64,000 nt of DNA from Morella rubra (GCA_003952965.2 CM025849.1:16832493-16896492); one strand, 5' to 3'. Positions 1 through 12,769 are shown, numbered from the stretch's first letter. Notes: generated by a model not told the origin, from the sequence alone. Translations and numbers: made by a program.

Positions 1-187
1 AAGTTGCACCTGCATTTTTCAACCTAAAGGGTATGACCAGATAAAAATAAAGTCATCTATCAGTTATAAAGGAAGTCTTTTCCTGATCTGCGGGGTGCAT
101 CTTTATTTGATTGTAACCCGAAAAGGCATCCAGGAAAGAAAGGAACTCATGTTCAGCTGTTGAGTCCACTAACATATCAATCCTAGG
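1..187 (-). pseudogene. Ty3/gypsy reverse transcriptase remnant, downstream half
   Basis: The minus strand encodes the middle of a Ty3/gypsy reverse transcriptase, reading DMLVDSTAEHEFLSF and then LDAFSGYNQIKMHP, ending with EKTSFITD at the window edge. This directly continues the RT block at 5240-5575; the two were separated by insertion of the hAT element at 188-5239. The style (DLNKACPKDS, DAFSGYNQI) resembles Tat/Athila-clade gypsy elements, by family knowledge. Integrase, if present, lies outside the window to the left. Confidence 0.85.
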
Positions 188-3100
188 TAGGGCTGTACAT
201 CGAAAATTTTGGATTCGGAAGGGAATATCCGAATCCGATCCGAAAGGCATAATATCCGGTCTAGTCAGTCAAATAGGATTCTTGATTGGATTCGGATTTG
301 GGTCCAAAAAAACTCACAGCCCCTACAACCTTTATGCTACCCCCTCTAGCCTCCATGTCTGCCCCTACAAACTTTTTTATGCTTGCTCTTTCCTTGAGCT
401 TTTACACAGGCACAACCACCATATTTGAATCAAAAGTTTGCAAAAGAACTCACAACCGATCATACAATGACAAAAGTTTGTTGAAAAGGAGGAGGAAGAG
501 GAGGGTGGGGCGACAGTCGACGGAGGGTGGAGGTAGGCGGCAATAGAGAATGAGCGTCGATGAGGGCCGTGACCAGGGGAACCAAGCCATGGCGAACCAT
601 GGCGGCCGCCATGGTTGGCTTCGCCCAAAATATATTTTTACATGTAATTTTTTTTTTTTAAATGGTTAGCCTGGCCCATGGTTGAGCCCAAGGCCCAGGC
701 CTATGAAGCTTACTCCAGCGGTAACTAGCAGTTGTCCCAGGCCAATGAAACTGCCGCCATGGCTAGTTCCCTTTATTCTTCTACAGTTCTATTGCATGCA
801 TGACGCACCGTTTTATTTTTCTCACCCTTAGGCCTTAAAATCGTGCACGGTGCATCTTGATCTCTCAGTTCCTCTCAGATTTTCTCTCTCACAAACACAC
901 GACGCGGCTCTCTCTCTCTCAGATCAGTAGCACAAGGCTCAAGGCTGCCTCCTCAGGTTAGCACGTAGTCCACTCTTGGTCGCAAGATCTATCTTTATTG
1001 ATTCTACAGGGCTGTATGTTTTGAGATAGTCTCATTTGGTACCTTCTACAAGTGCTCTTTTTGGAACAAGATAACAGGATTAGATTTTACCATTATTAAT
1101 TTATTAGGGTATATGACCTACAGAGTGTATGTGGAATGGATAAATCTTCCGGTGAGCTAACTCTTTAATTGCTCCATTGTTTTGGTGTGTATCTTGTGGT
1201 ATCCCAGATAAATGTTGATCCTAGTTTGGGTGTGTTATTGACATCAAATCCTATGGGTCTGTCTGATAAATCAAACTAGATTACTGTGTCCATGGAGTTA
1301 CAGCTAGGAGAGGATTGAGAAATTTCAAGGAATTGTTAGCCTAGATTTTCTCACACCTGATAAAGTTTTATTGGGAGCAAATATTTGACTGGTTAAATGT
1401 TTGTTGTCTTTCTGCTCTTCAAATTTGTAGCAAATTAAGTTCTAGTGTTGCAGTAGCAGGGCAACGATGTTTAGCTGCATAAAGTTTAACAAAGTAGAAA
1501 TGCTACTGTCATATATCCATTTGTGTTATGTCTCAGCACTTTCATTTGGGCTTATTAAGTGACTTATTCTAATGACAGAGAACATGACCTACTGTAGATA
1601 TATTGCAGCGATAGATGATGCTGTCAATAAGCGGCACTAAATAACCATCAGTGAGGGGACAATGATTGAGGGTCTCCATTGCACTCTAGATTCTGTGGAA
1701 TTACTTCCACACCAACCAGATATACCAAGACCTCGTCTTCACATTGTGGTATTTGTTAGCTGTTCAAGTCTTCTAGAACTTTCTAACATGCAATGCATTT
1801 GCTCTCTTTGTGTTACACTTTGTCAGCTAGGTTCAATAGCATTTCCTTTAGCAGTTAACTTTCATTTGCTCATTTGATCTTCGTTGGATTCATAATAGTA
1901 TTCTAGACAATAAACTTGACTTCACCTCTTTTTGTTAAGACTCATACTATAGTTGTCGCATGTTTTCAAAATTATATACATCTTTGTCATCTGGTAAGCA
2001 AAGTTGATTCTTCCATCATGTCCATCACATAGAGGGAAAAAGTGGTGTTGTCATTCTTCAGTATAGTAGTGCATTTACTTGGTTATGTAGACTTTTCTTT
2101 CGTCATGCACATTTATTCAACATATGCAGAATTGGTGCAATCTAGGAGGTCTATGGTAATAGTTTTATTGCTGAAAATTAGATATACACCAAGTTTGCTC
2201 TTCTGATGAATTTGTTTAATTTGTATGAATTTTTTTTTTTGTTTAGTTAATGGAAAGGTTTTTCACAAAAAAGCCACGAAACGTGGAGTCGTCTAATACT
2301 CCTAATGTGGCTACTAGTTCTGAAATGGATACTAGTTTGAAAAGACCTCGTATTGAGTTTAGTCCAGATGATATTGTTGCTGACCCAGGGTTACGTAAAT
2401 CCATTGAAGAATATGATGCTAGGATTATTGATCAAGTTCGAAGGGAGTACTTGATCAAAGGTCCTTGTCAACCGTGTAGCCATAATTTTCCCAGGAAGAA
2501 ATATGGAAAATGATATGAGGGGTTTTAGGGAGGCATGGTTTCAAAGATTATCCGTGGTTGGAATATAGTGTATCAAAGGATGCCGCATATTGCTTGTGTT
2601 GTTATTTGTTTAGGAGATCTAGAGGGGCAAGGTCCGGGGGAGATGTGTTTACTTCTGTGGGATTTAACACTTGGAAAATGCAATGAAGGTTTTTGGTGAG
2701 CATGTTGGTACACATGATTAGCTCACAATGAAGCTAGAATGCAATGTGAAGCATGAAAATCAGCGACAAATGTATCGCACATGATATCCGCACAAGGGCA
2801 TGATATAGAGAATGTTTATCGCACATCGTTTAACAGCAGTTTTAGAATGCATTCGGGCTTTTCGTATTAGAGAAGGGTCATTGAGGAAGGGAAATTTTCT
2901 TGAACTTTTAGAATAGTATGGTAAGCTTGATGAAAAGGTTGCTAAGACAATTAAGAGTAATGCTCTCTAGAAACAACCAAATGACTTCTCCAAAAACTCA
3001 GAAAGAATTGGTGAATGCTTGTGCAACGAGACCACACTTGCCATTATTAAAGATATTGGGATATTTTTTTTTCTTATGGTTGATGAGTCTCGAGATAATT

Positions 3101-5239
3101 CTGTGAAGGAGCAAATGGCAGTGGTTTTGAGATATGTGAACAAATGGACAAGCGATTGAAAGGTTTCTTGGTGTGGAACATGTTCCTGATACTTGCTCTC
3201 AATCTTTGAAAGATGCTATAGACAAATTGTTTGCAAGATGGATTGAATATCCATTGAGAGGTCAAGGGTATGATGGGGCATCAAACATGCGAGGCGAGTT
3301 CAATGGTTGAAGTCGCTCATTTTGAGGATAATCCTTCTGCTACCTATATCCATTGTTTTGCTTACCAACTTCAACTGGCAACTGTGGCTATTGCAAAAAA
3401 TAACTTTGAAGTTGTGATTTTTTTAATTACACTTCTTTTATTGTGACTATGGTCGGAGCTTCTTGTAAAAGGAAAGATAATCTTCGGCAAAGTCAACATG
3501 AGAAGATAGTGGAGAGGTTGGAAAATAGAGAGATTTCTAGTGGAAGAGGCAAAAATCAAGAAACTAGTCTTGTACGACCAAGTGATACTCGTTGATTATT
3601 ATATCTCATTACAATATTTTAGACCATTAATTTTTCCTTTCTTTGTTTATTATTTTTTAATTCCCATAACATTGTAGGTGACACTCGTGGGGTTCATACT
3701 ACACCACAATAACGCGTCTCTTTGTTATATGGTCAGCGTGTTAGACGTTCTTGAAAACATAAATGAGAATGGTACTTGCCCAAAATAAAGAGCCATGGCT
3801 AGGAGCTTGATGGGTAAGATGCAAAGCTATGAATTTGTATTTGCTATGCATTTGTTGAGGAAGATAATGAGAATTACAAATGTATTGTCACAAGCTTTAC
3901 AGTGAAAGGATCAAGACATTGTTAATGCTATGAGTTTGGTTAGAGTTGTGAGGGAACGGTTGCAAGAGTTGAGGGAGATAGGATGGGATGAATTTTTGGA
4001 ACAAGTCAAAACATTTTGTCTTGAATAATTCTATCAATGTGCCCAATATGGAAGATATTATACCAACTCTCAGTCATTCGAGGCGTGGAGGGCAAACAAT
4101 TACTTATTTGCATTATTTTCATGTGAAGTGTTTTGTCAGGTTATTAATTTAATTGCTTAAAGATGAATGATCGTTTCACAGAAGAAGTACGGAGTTACTT
4201 TTTTTGCATAGCATGTCTTGATCCAAGGGACTCATTCTCAACATTTGATCTTAATAGGTTATGTCATCTTGCTGAGTTTTATCCAGAAGATTTCTCAACA
4301 ACTGAGAAGTTGTTTCTTAGAGATCAGCTTGAAACCTACATTAGAGATGTTAGATTGCATGATGCTTTTTCTGGGCTTCAAGATATTGGAGGTCTTGCTA
4401 TGAAAGATGGTTGAGACAGAAAAAATATTATATCCATTAGTTTATCAGCTTATTGAGTTAGCATTGGTCTTCCAGTTGCAACTGCAACCGTTGAGAGAGT
4501 GTTCTCTGCGATGAAGATTATCAAGACTGATTTGCGTAATAGGATGGAAGATGAACTAGATGAATGATTGCATGATAGTGTACATCGAGCAGGAAATTTT
4601 TGAAACTATAGAGAACGAAGTCGTTTTGCAACATTTTCAGAAGATTCAGAAACTCAGGATCCAATTGCCCCCTCTCAGTCGTAGTACATAGTACGATATG
4701 TGTATTTCAATATTTTTAGTTTTTAATTTTTGATATTGTAATTCTAAGACAATTTTTAGCATTACGTATGAAAAAAAATTTCAATCGTTTCGCTTTAAAA
4801 GTTCGCCATGGTTGGCTTCTAATCCTGGTTTGCCACTGTCCGTGACTGTGAGGCTCAACAAAGAGCGTCGATGTCTGAGGAGGGAGGAAATGAGGCAATA
4901 GTTGATGCAGGTAGGCGACAAAGAGATTGGCGGCGACGGCTGAAGGAGGTAGAGAGAAGATTAGGGTTAGGGTTTCTCAAAATTTCAAATGGGGAGAGGG
5001 GGGATCATTGGATCAGAAGATTGGGAGAGGGGGTAAGCTAAATGAAAATGGTGTGTTTTGTTTTAATGAGAATATCGGGTCGGGTGATTTTGGGTATCAT
5101 ATCAGATATCCGAATCCGACCCGAATACATGATTTATTTTCATATACTATCCGAATTTGAATCTGTGTCCGACTGGATTTGACGCGGTCGGGTCGAGAAG
5201 GATCCGAGATTTGGATCGGGCAAATTCTGCACAGCCCTA
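188..5239 (+). mobile_element. hAT-superfamily DNA transposon with degenerate transposase
   Basis: A 5,052-bp element bounded by 12-bp terminal inverted repeats, TAGGGCTGTACA at 188-199 and its complement with one mismatch at 5228-5239. It is flanked by a perfect 8-bp target-site duplication ATCCTAGG (180-187 and 5240-5247), the size expected for hAT elements. It sits inside a gypsy reverse transcriptase gene, whose reading is restored when the element and one duplication copy are removed. It carries a TTF-type zinc-finger/DUF4371-like hAT transposase (2250-4685) that is now broken. The 5' 2 kb and the last 500 bp are non-coding. Subterminal segments on both sides hold ATCCGAATCCGA-like motifs in opposite orientation (about 228-242 and 5105-5125). 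Confidence 0.93.
2250..4685 (+). pseudogene. hAT transposase (TTF-type zinc finger / DUF4371 family), decayed
   Basis: The N-terminus at 2250 (MERFFTKKPRN) starts an 87-codon open stretch that includes IVADPGLRKSIEEYD and YLIKGPCQPCSHNFP, typical of the TTF-type zinc-finger N-terminus of plant hAT transposases (annotated in many plants as zinc finger MYM-type protein 1-like). Further pieces follow in shifting frames: a block near 3100-3310 around VVLRYVNK and RGQGYDGASNM, a block near 3900-4015 (DQDIVNAMSLVRV), a block at 4163-4414 (CIACLDPRDSFSTFDLN) and the C-terminal hAT dimerisation motif VATATVERVFSAMK near 4470-4520. Stop codons and frameshifts separate all blocks, so no functional protein can be made. 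A poly(T) tract and AG precede the ATG, so the start may follow a 5' intron. Confidence 0.9.
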
Positions 5240-5575
5240 ATCCTAGGAAAAGGATAACTATCTTTTGGACAGGCTTTATTGAGATCAGTAAAGTCTACAC
5301 ACATTCGCCATTGTCCATTAGGCTTTGGAACCAAAACTACATTAGCTAACCAATCAGGATAAGCTACTTCTCTTATAAACCCTACCTCCAATAACTTGTC
5401 AACTTTTGCTGCTATCACTTGACTTCTTTCAAGTGCATAGGCCCTTCACCTTTGTCTAACCAGCCTCCTGGCAGGATCAACACTAAGCCGATGCATCATG
5501 ACCGAAGGATCTACCCCCTTCATGTCTCTGTGGGTCCATGCAAAAGATTCCACCCGCAACCGTAAAAACTGGAGT
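5240..5575 (-). pseudogene. Ty3/gypsy reverse transcriptase remnant, upstream half
   Basis: Minus-strand translation gives FAWTHRDMKGVDPSVMMHRL, then a TGA stop near 5445, then VDKLLEVGFIREV, PDWLANVVLVPKPNG and WRMCVDFTDLNKACPKDS. These are the N-terminal motifs of a gypsy reverse transcriptase. It runs into the right copy of the hAT target duplication (5240-5247) and continues at 187-1. No LTR, primer-binding site, gag or protease could be recognised between here and about 6420, so the element is probably truncated on its 5' side. Confidence 0.85.
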
Positions 5576-8076
5576 AATGCTTGCTTAGATTCCTCGTCTA
5601 ATGCTACGCCTAACTTGACCACTTTACCCTTTCTAGCTCCCGACTCTCCAGGGGTTCCATCATTTGGACGCGTGGTATGGGCCTTTTATCTACTACTAAT
5701 GCTTCAAAATACCCCATATCATACTATCTGACTAGTCAAGTGGGAGGATTAAGGTGAGTTCTCACAGACGATGCTATCTGATGAAGCTATTTTTAACTGG
5801 CCTATCACAAAAATCCATTGAGCCAAAAGCCCGAGGGATCTAGACTTAAAATCCAGTACTTGGGACGGGTTGAAAGATCCAAAATCTCCTTCCTTCTTTC
5901 TACAAGTAAAATAACACTAGAACTCAGAGTCCTCCCCGTAGGGGGATTTCTCCGATGCATTGTCAATCATTGTCATCTTCACTCCTTTTCTCAATTTTTG
6001 TCTTTTTGTGTGAAAGTTGGAGAGAAAGAACTGCGTACCTCCCCTTCCTTATCTTCCTCTTCTTATCCTCTTTGCTGCCATCTAGCCAGGGCTCCACTTG
6101 GGCTTCGGCCTTATTATTTCTCTGGGCACGTTACCTGTCTCATCCCACATTTAATGAAGGCAGGAATCGTCAGAGTTGGTCTCCTCCAGAATGACACAAA
6201 CTGACACCTTTTATCTCTCTTCTTTACTGCTAGTTCATTTGACAGTAACAAAGAATAATTACGATTTCTGACGTCGGTTTATTTACCCAATAAAGCATGT
6301 ACGTCAGTTTCCTTTATAGACCTCCAATCGCCGGGTCGCACCCATGCTATTGTGCGGGCTTGCTTTTTGGGCCTTAAGTTATGGGCCTTTATTGCTAAGG
6401 AAAATTTCTCCTCCATCAGTATATATAACTATTAAAAAGAGAATCCGATGCATATTAAAAATAAAAAACCGACCCACAGTGACAGGGACATAAATTAAAT
6501 AATCGAATTCAACTCTTAGATCTGTTCAAACTTTTTGTTCGATCAGTTATTTAACATTATCAATAAAAAATTCCTCATAATTCATCATACATTTTGTCAC
6601 CGGCATGCTTGCATGTAAGTAATATACATACTTTAAATATTATGGGGGCCTTATTTAAATAATGATATTTGTAAAGAGTGTTTGGACACTTATTATTCAC
6701 GAAGTCCGGCTGAAATAAATAAATAATTAAATAAACATTTATATATGTGTGTGAAGTCAAATGTCTGTTGAGTAGCGCCAACCCTTTTGCCTTTTTATTA
6801 TCGACTGCGAGACATGCATATTGCATAACACGCGATCCATCCTAAGGCGTGGCATATTTTGATGGCGCGAGCGCATGCATAAAAAATTCTCAAGAAAAAA
6901 AAGGTGCTTTTAAAGAAAAAATTTAGTGATGTTGCGTCAAATGTAGAATATTTAAAGATAGAATGAATATTTAGGTAATATTAAAGTTGTATTAAAGTTT
7001 GTAAAAAGTTGATAATTTTTTTAAATATATTTGATTAAAATTAATTTTTATTGAAGTTTATAAAAATGTTTAGAAATATAATTTGATGTTTAATAATAAA
7101 AAAAAAATATTAAAAAGTAAAAAAATATAAAAATGAAAATTTATATAATTTTTTTTAAAAAAATATTAGAGTATTTGTGAAAATATTTAGTGAAATCTAT
7201 AAGTATATAATATTTGAGGAAAGAAAATATCACTAAATCAATAATATGAATTGCTAAGTACCAATTCTCAATAGTGGGTGGTAGAAACATAATTTTTAAT
7301 TTGTACAATTAATCACCAATCATAGCCATCATTCGATTTTGACAGTTAAACTACACAAAAAATAATCAAAATAGCCCTCACAAAATTACTAAAAACATTA
7401 AAACAGTTCAAAAAATAAAAAATAATATATAAAAAGAAATAATATTTTCTCAATCAAAATATAAAATTCTATTCAATTTTTATACTTATTTTTTATTTTT
7501 TTTCTTCAAGAAAGTAATCAATCCATATCATTTTGGTCAAGGAAGGACAAGAATTGATTCTTTTCAAAACTTACGAAGTCTAATAAAACAAATTAACAAA
7601 TAAAATCTAATTTAATTTTTATCTATAAATATGAGACATACTACAAAGTTTTCCCAAATATTTAGCCAAAAAAATAGAATTTTTGTAGTGACCGAACATT
7701 TGCAACGCTATGACAACTCCCCCTTTGCTCCCAATCCCTTACCTTCATCCCCTTCCCTCCACCTTCCTTTCAACCAAACATCCTCATCCCAAGAAACCAT
7801 ATGAGCCCATACCATGAAGTAATCCAGGAAAATAAAGATAGGGGATTTTTATTAAGTCCTTCGGCAAAACCTCCAAACATAAATAGCACATGCAAAACTT
7901 AAACTAACTACATTCTTCTTCTTCTTTTTTTGTTGGGGGGGGGGGGGGGGAGAAGAAGAACGGGGATGTTCTTTCTCCAGTCACTCTGTCTTCGTCTATA
8001 TATGAAAACTGTTCCTTTTCTACCTCTCTGATGGCAGATGCAAGATATCTACCAGTTAGGATGGCCAGTAAGAGTC
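5576..8076. other. intergenic, mostly AT-rich, no gene recognised
   Basis: 5576-6420 probably belongs to the gypsy remnant (moderate GC, no recognisable coding block). 6420-7700 is very AT-rich with A/T homopolymers and phrases such as 'aaagtttgtaaaaagtt' that recur at 13.2 kb and 55.25 kb, suggesting decayed MITE-like sequence. A G homopolymer of about 17 bases lies near 7927-7943, downstream of the PDI stop. The last 300 bp probably include the PDI 3' UTR. Confidence 0.6.
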
Positions 8077-11000
8077 TCATAGTTCATCCTTCAAATCATC
8101 GGTGCTGCTCTCACGGCTCTCATTCACATCAGAAGTCTCAGAATTTGACATCGAGGTTGGTTTCTGGAGCTTGAAAGGAATTGATGCATGCTTCTTGAGG
8201 AATTTATAGAATGCCACTACTGTACGATCGCCATCTACAGTAATCTGCCGACACCAAAGAACCAAATATATTCTCCATTATATAAAGATATACAAACAGA
8301 ACATAATCTACACAAGCAGAACAGAAAAGAAAGCATTCCAAAAAGAAAAAAGAACAGACAAAACATATATATTTAACCATCAAATGCCACTTACTGGATC
8401 AAAGCTCTTGTTTCCTGCAGGGAAGAAAAGAAGCGTGGGGAAGCCATCAGCCTGCAAAACAATGGAATAGCTGATAAGGACAATGTTCCCTTGGATTAAA
8501 TTTTCATCATAGACTATGACATAGAAGTGTTGTAATGCATTAAACATGTATAACAGCTGGTCTTTAAAAAAGGATTTTCATACACACATTTGCTATATCA
8601 CCAGGGAACCAGGAAACTACTGCTTGATGAGGAACAGAGATCTTGGGCCCTAATCTTTTACTTTCTATTTTTATGAGGGCCAGTAACTTATTCCAGTTGT
8701 CATTTGCATTGATTCATTGTTCGCCAACACAAGATCTTATCTTGGTATTACCTTTGCCCTGGGATGCTCATTTGTTGTTCCATCCATCTTGGCTATAACA
8801 AGAGATTCAATGCCACGTAGATGTCTGGCTAGCTTTTCGTATGTTGGCTCCAGTGCTTGGCAATGCCCACACCAAGGAGCATAAATCTGGAAAAGCAATC
8901 ATAGACTAAGATAAGCCCCATACAATGGCACTCATCTAACATTAGTTGATTGGGTTCTGACGGTACCTCAAGGAGAACGTCCTTTGACTCATCCAAAACA
9001 ATTTCATCAAAGTTATTCCCAACTACTATCTTCACATCCTCATCATTCTGAGTCGGTCAGAGCATATAATATAGATTAGTGCACCATAACAAAAAATCAA
9101 TGAGCTAGAAAATGAAGATAACTTACAGTCTCAGGGATTGGATCCGACTTAAAGAAAGGTTTTAACTTGTCTTCCAGGAAGTCCTCCCCAAAGGTCTGAA
9201 AGACCAAACATTCATAATGTTAAGCTAAAAGCATGCCTCTTGCAAGCACATAAAAAAAGTAACAAGAAAGTAACTTGAGCATGCACATTTCTATTCCCAG
9301 CCAACAGCGATACACAATGCAAGACAGGAACAAGGAGAGAGTTTTAACCTTGATGTTATCCAAGGTCACTTCCTGAGCAAGTACATATTTCTTGGCATCA
9401 TCATTTCCGGTGTATGCAAGAACCTGTGTTTTTAAAAATGTTACTATCTATGAATGGAGGTATGCACACGTGTGGGTCATACACACATAAAAAGATTGGA
9501 ATCAAAGAAGGTTTGGAAAACAATACCGTGGGACCATCACCACTGACACCAAAATAATCTGAAACAGGCCTTCCAACATCTTCGTTATCCATTTCCACAT
9601 ACACAAATATAAGCTGCAATTAACCATAAAATATCTGCATTAAGTAGATGGAAAACCTAGATCTCATTTCTTGAGTACAGAATAATGACGTGGCTGTCAG
9701 CAGGGGGAAAGAACAAATCAGTTCAGATGCCGATCACACATCAATCCCTTCTTAACTTTCACCACACCAATCTTCTTGATCCCAGATCAATCATCCAATT
9801 TCAAAACATATGGCTAGTATTTTTTTTTTTTTCAAACATGAAGCTCTCTGTAAAAGCATTTCAATATTTCTTCATATTCAGTTGACTGATTCCACAAAAT
9901 CAATTTCTAACTGCTTCTTCTAAACTTGTGCACTGTATTTGAATACATTTATTTTTTTATCATACCTTTCCTTTGAAAAACTTTGCTGCCTCCTCAAAGA
10001 TTGGGACAACCTTCTCTGAGTCATTTGAAGTGGCAAATAGCAACAGCTGAGAATGGGGGGGGAGAGGGGAGAATTGTTAAAATCTGAACATCTAAACAAA
10101 GCGTTACCCTGAGTCAAACTTAATATGACATACACACAAGCACCGACTTGCCTGTCTCTTAATGGGACTTTCAAAAATTGCAGGGGCACTTTCCCTAGTA
10201 AAAGTTGTAACCAACGGAAGCTTGTTGGCAAATACAAAATCAGCTATTGCAGATTTAACAAATTGACCATCTGCAGAAATGAAGAATTGGATGTTATCAC
10301 GCACCGAACAAATTGAATTTGAGATTTACAACCTCAATGATAACTGTAAAGAAACTAACCAAAGTAGCTCAACTTCTCAGCTTCCTTCTTAAGAAGGACC
10401 AGTGCAGGGCGTTTAACTTCAGGGTCAACATGGAAAAGCTTTGCTATATCGGGATTCACAGTTTGGTAAAAGTTAACATCATCTTCAAGCTTTGAAGCAG
10501 CGGCAAACTCCTCACTCTCAGGACCCTGTTTTAAAAGGACAGGTCACGGTGGGTCATGAAATCACAGGAATATCCAATTCCAACAGTTACTACAGGAGCT
10601 CATTGCGAAAATAATTTAAGAGTTCCCCAAGCATTTGTTGGTTACAACATATTTAAAAAAGGTCTGGCATAGCTCTGCCTCGTAAGTTGCTATGCCATTT
10701 CGTAAGATAGATTTATAGGTGCTATTTGTGTGTGTATCATTACTCACTCAAGAAAACAAACTCTCAATAGTCAGCATTGGTAACTGGCTATGCCATTCCC
10801 CAACTTTTTAGTCACAGCCTGGAGAAAGTATTATTTAAGTAACAGCTATAAAAGAAAATCTTCTACCAACACCAATCCCTTTTACATTTCAGCAAGTCAA
10901 CACGGCATGGGAGGAAAGAACATCAACCCACTACGATCATGAAAACATGTAGTAAACAGCCAATTTTCAGTAGTAGGAGTGGAAGAAAACAAAAATCGTG

Positions 11001-12678
11001 ATACAATGCAGATACAAAAACTTACCACCAAAGAGTTGAGGTAGCCCAAAACAGCTTTGCTTTCGGAAGTCAATATGCGCTCAGCATCATCCAATGTAGT
11101 TATGTTCTGTACACCCGGTCCTATCTTCTTCTTAATCCAGGTCACTATAGCATCTCTGCAATTTCAAACCAAAAAGTCATCGGCCTGTCACACGTGACGA
11201 CACTGGAAACAACAAGAAGCTCCCTTACTATAAATTTATTTTAATTATAACTACTTCTTAGCCAAACTGCTTCGATCTAGTGACCTACCTCACAACAAAA
11301 CATATAATAGTAAACTAAATAAATATTTATGAATTTATCCATAACATGAAAAAAGGACGGAAAATCACAAACATTGATACCATTTCTTCATTTACCAACT
11401 GATAGAAGGGGAGAAAAAACACAAATATTGAACGTCGTGTCTAGGTCTCATGTAGTCATGTTAAGTAAAAAAACAAGTAGTTGAAACAAGCACTTTGCTT
11501 TGGTCCCAATTCCAACGGTTCTCTGGAACCAGCCAACAGGATTCAGTAAAGTGGAAGATCGAGCCCAATTATAGGCAAAAGATTTTTACCAAAGAGTGAG
11601 GTAAAAACAGAACCCCATTCGGAAAATACAGCATCATCCGGTAGTTATGAACTGTACTCCCGCCAACTCGTTCTCCCAGGTCACTCATCACTGCTAATTG
11701 CCAAGCCACAAAAGTCATGCCCTTGCATCAGTTTGACCGGCAGGAAACAACAAGGAAGCTACAGCGCCTACAACACTTAGCAAGTTATGCCAACTACATT
11801 AGAACTCTCAACCATAACTTGCCGGTCTCAGCTACTTCTAGCACAACTCGCATGAAAACCCCCCTTTACAATGCACGACGAACGTCCTTGTCGTACCACT
11901 TCCGGTCACTCCTTGTTGTCATACTCGTAGGCCGCCAAACTGATCTAGAAGGGACAAAATTCTCGATTGAACGTCGTGTCTAGGTCTCATGTAGTCATGT
12001 TAAGTAAAAAAACAAGTAGTTGAAACAAGCACTTTGCTTTGGTCCCAATTCCAACGGTTCTCTGGAACTAAACAGGGCCACACCTAGAAAAACCACACTA
12101 GATCGACCCAATTATAGCGAAATTAACTTCACTTACTTGTTCCGCTGGCCGGTGTAAGGTTTGTGAACCCCATCAACGAAAAACAAGACAGTCGGAAAAC
12201 CCTGAACATCATACTCCTGAGCCAACTCGTTCTCCTCCGTCGCGTCCACCTTCGCCAAGGCCACATCCTCGCCCTTGAGCTCAGTTGCCGCAGTAGCGTA
12301 CTCCGGCGCCAGCGCCTGACAGTGCCCACACCACGGCGCATAGAACTCCACCATAACGTGCCGGTTCTTCTTCAGGAACTCGCTGAAATTCCCCTCCTTC
12401 AACACGACGACGTCCTTGTCGTCCACTTCCGGCTCCTTGTACTCGTCCTCGTAGGCCGAATCGTCGAAATCGGACAAATTCTCGAAATCGTCGTCATCGG
12501 CGGCGTATTCGTCCAAATGGTCCGGATCTGAGTGGTCGACATGGGAGTGGTCGTCGGCTTCTTCGAGGAAGCTGAGGTCTTCGTCATCGTCTACAACGTT
12601 CTTGGAGAGGGTTGGAGAGAATGAGGAGAACAGGAGGAGAGCGGTGACAGAGAGAAAAAGGACGAGTCGACTCGGCAT
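8077..12678 (-). CDS. PDIL1-4: protein disulfide isomerase, PDIL1-4/PDIL1-3 type
   Basis: ER-lumen oxidoreductase that forms and reshuffles disulfide bonds in secretory proteins. Twelve coding exons, all ending in frame: 12678-12137, 11155-11026, 10525-10360, 10270-10152, 10046-9966, 9613-9527, 9423-9349, 9195-9127, 9047-8967, 8886-8752, 8451-8395, 8244-8077 (1,710 nt, 569 aa). Residues 1-25 form a signal peptide, about 29-90 a highly acidic segment (DDDED, DDDD) typical of this plant subgroup, followed by thioredoxin domain a with YAPWCGHC (Cys117, Cys120), two redox-inactive b domains, and domain a' with a second YAPWCGHC (Cys456, Cys459). The protein ends in KDEL, the ER-retrieval signal. 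Length matches the family (about 570-600 aa). Intron 4 has a GC donor (CAG|GCAAGT). Intron 1 holds a decayed copy of exon 1. The assignment to 1-4 rather than 1-3 rests on remembered resemblance and is less sure than the family. Confidence 0.96.
11427..12068. repeat. pair of perfect 103-bp direct repeats in PDI intron 1
   Basis: 11427-11529 and 11966-12068 are identical over 103 bp (offset 539), both starting ATTGAACGTCGTG and ending TCTCTGGAAC. They mark a tandem duplication that also copied the 3' part of exon 1 (see 11595-11965). A short stretch just left of each copy is also similar (CCAACTGATAGAAGG versus CCAAACTGATCTAGAAGG). Confidence 0.95.
11595..11965 (-). pseudogene. decayed partial duplicate of PDI exon 1 inside intron 1
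   Basis: This intronic segment aligns by eye with exon 1 at about 12154-12490. Shared stretches include CCAACTCGTTCTCC (11665 and 12220 regions), AGCGCCT, CGTGCCGGT-like text, CGTCCTTGTCGT followed by CCACTTCCGG, and ACTCGTAGGCCG. The copy has many substitutions and small indels and no open reading frame, so it cannot serve as an alternative thioredoxin exon. It lies between the two identical 103-bp repeats, giving a duplication unit of about 540 bp. A weaker third similarity may continue at 11160-11225. Confidence 0.82.
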
Positions 12679-12769
12679 TTTGGGGGTGAATTCGGAACAC
12701 GGATTGCAGAGAAAGGTAAAGAGAGTGAGATCTGAGAGTGAGGACCGAGGAGATGCAGGGGTTAAAGGT

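Noticed and set aside
286-628. Open frames on both strands in the hAT left part
   Set aside because: No recognisable domain, low-complexity composition; lies in the non-coding 5' part of the hAT element.
1-5575. Reverse transcriptase as a pararetrovirus insertion
   Set aside because: The motif style (VDFTDLNKACPKDS, DAFSGYNQI) is that of plant Ty3/gypsy elements, and no viral movement or coat protein motif was seen.
12163-12531. 122-codon plus-strand open frame
   Set aside because: It is the antisense shadow of PDI exon 1, whose reading is confirmed by the CGHC motif and splice joins.
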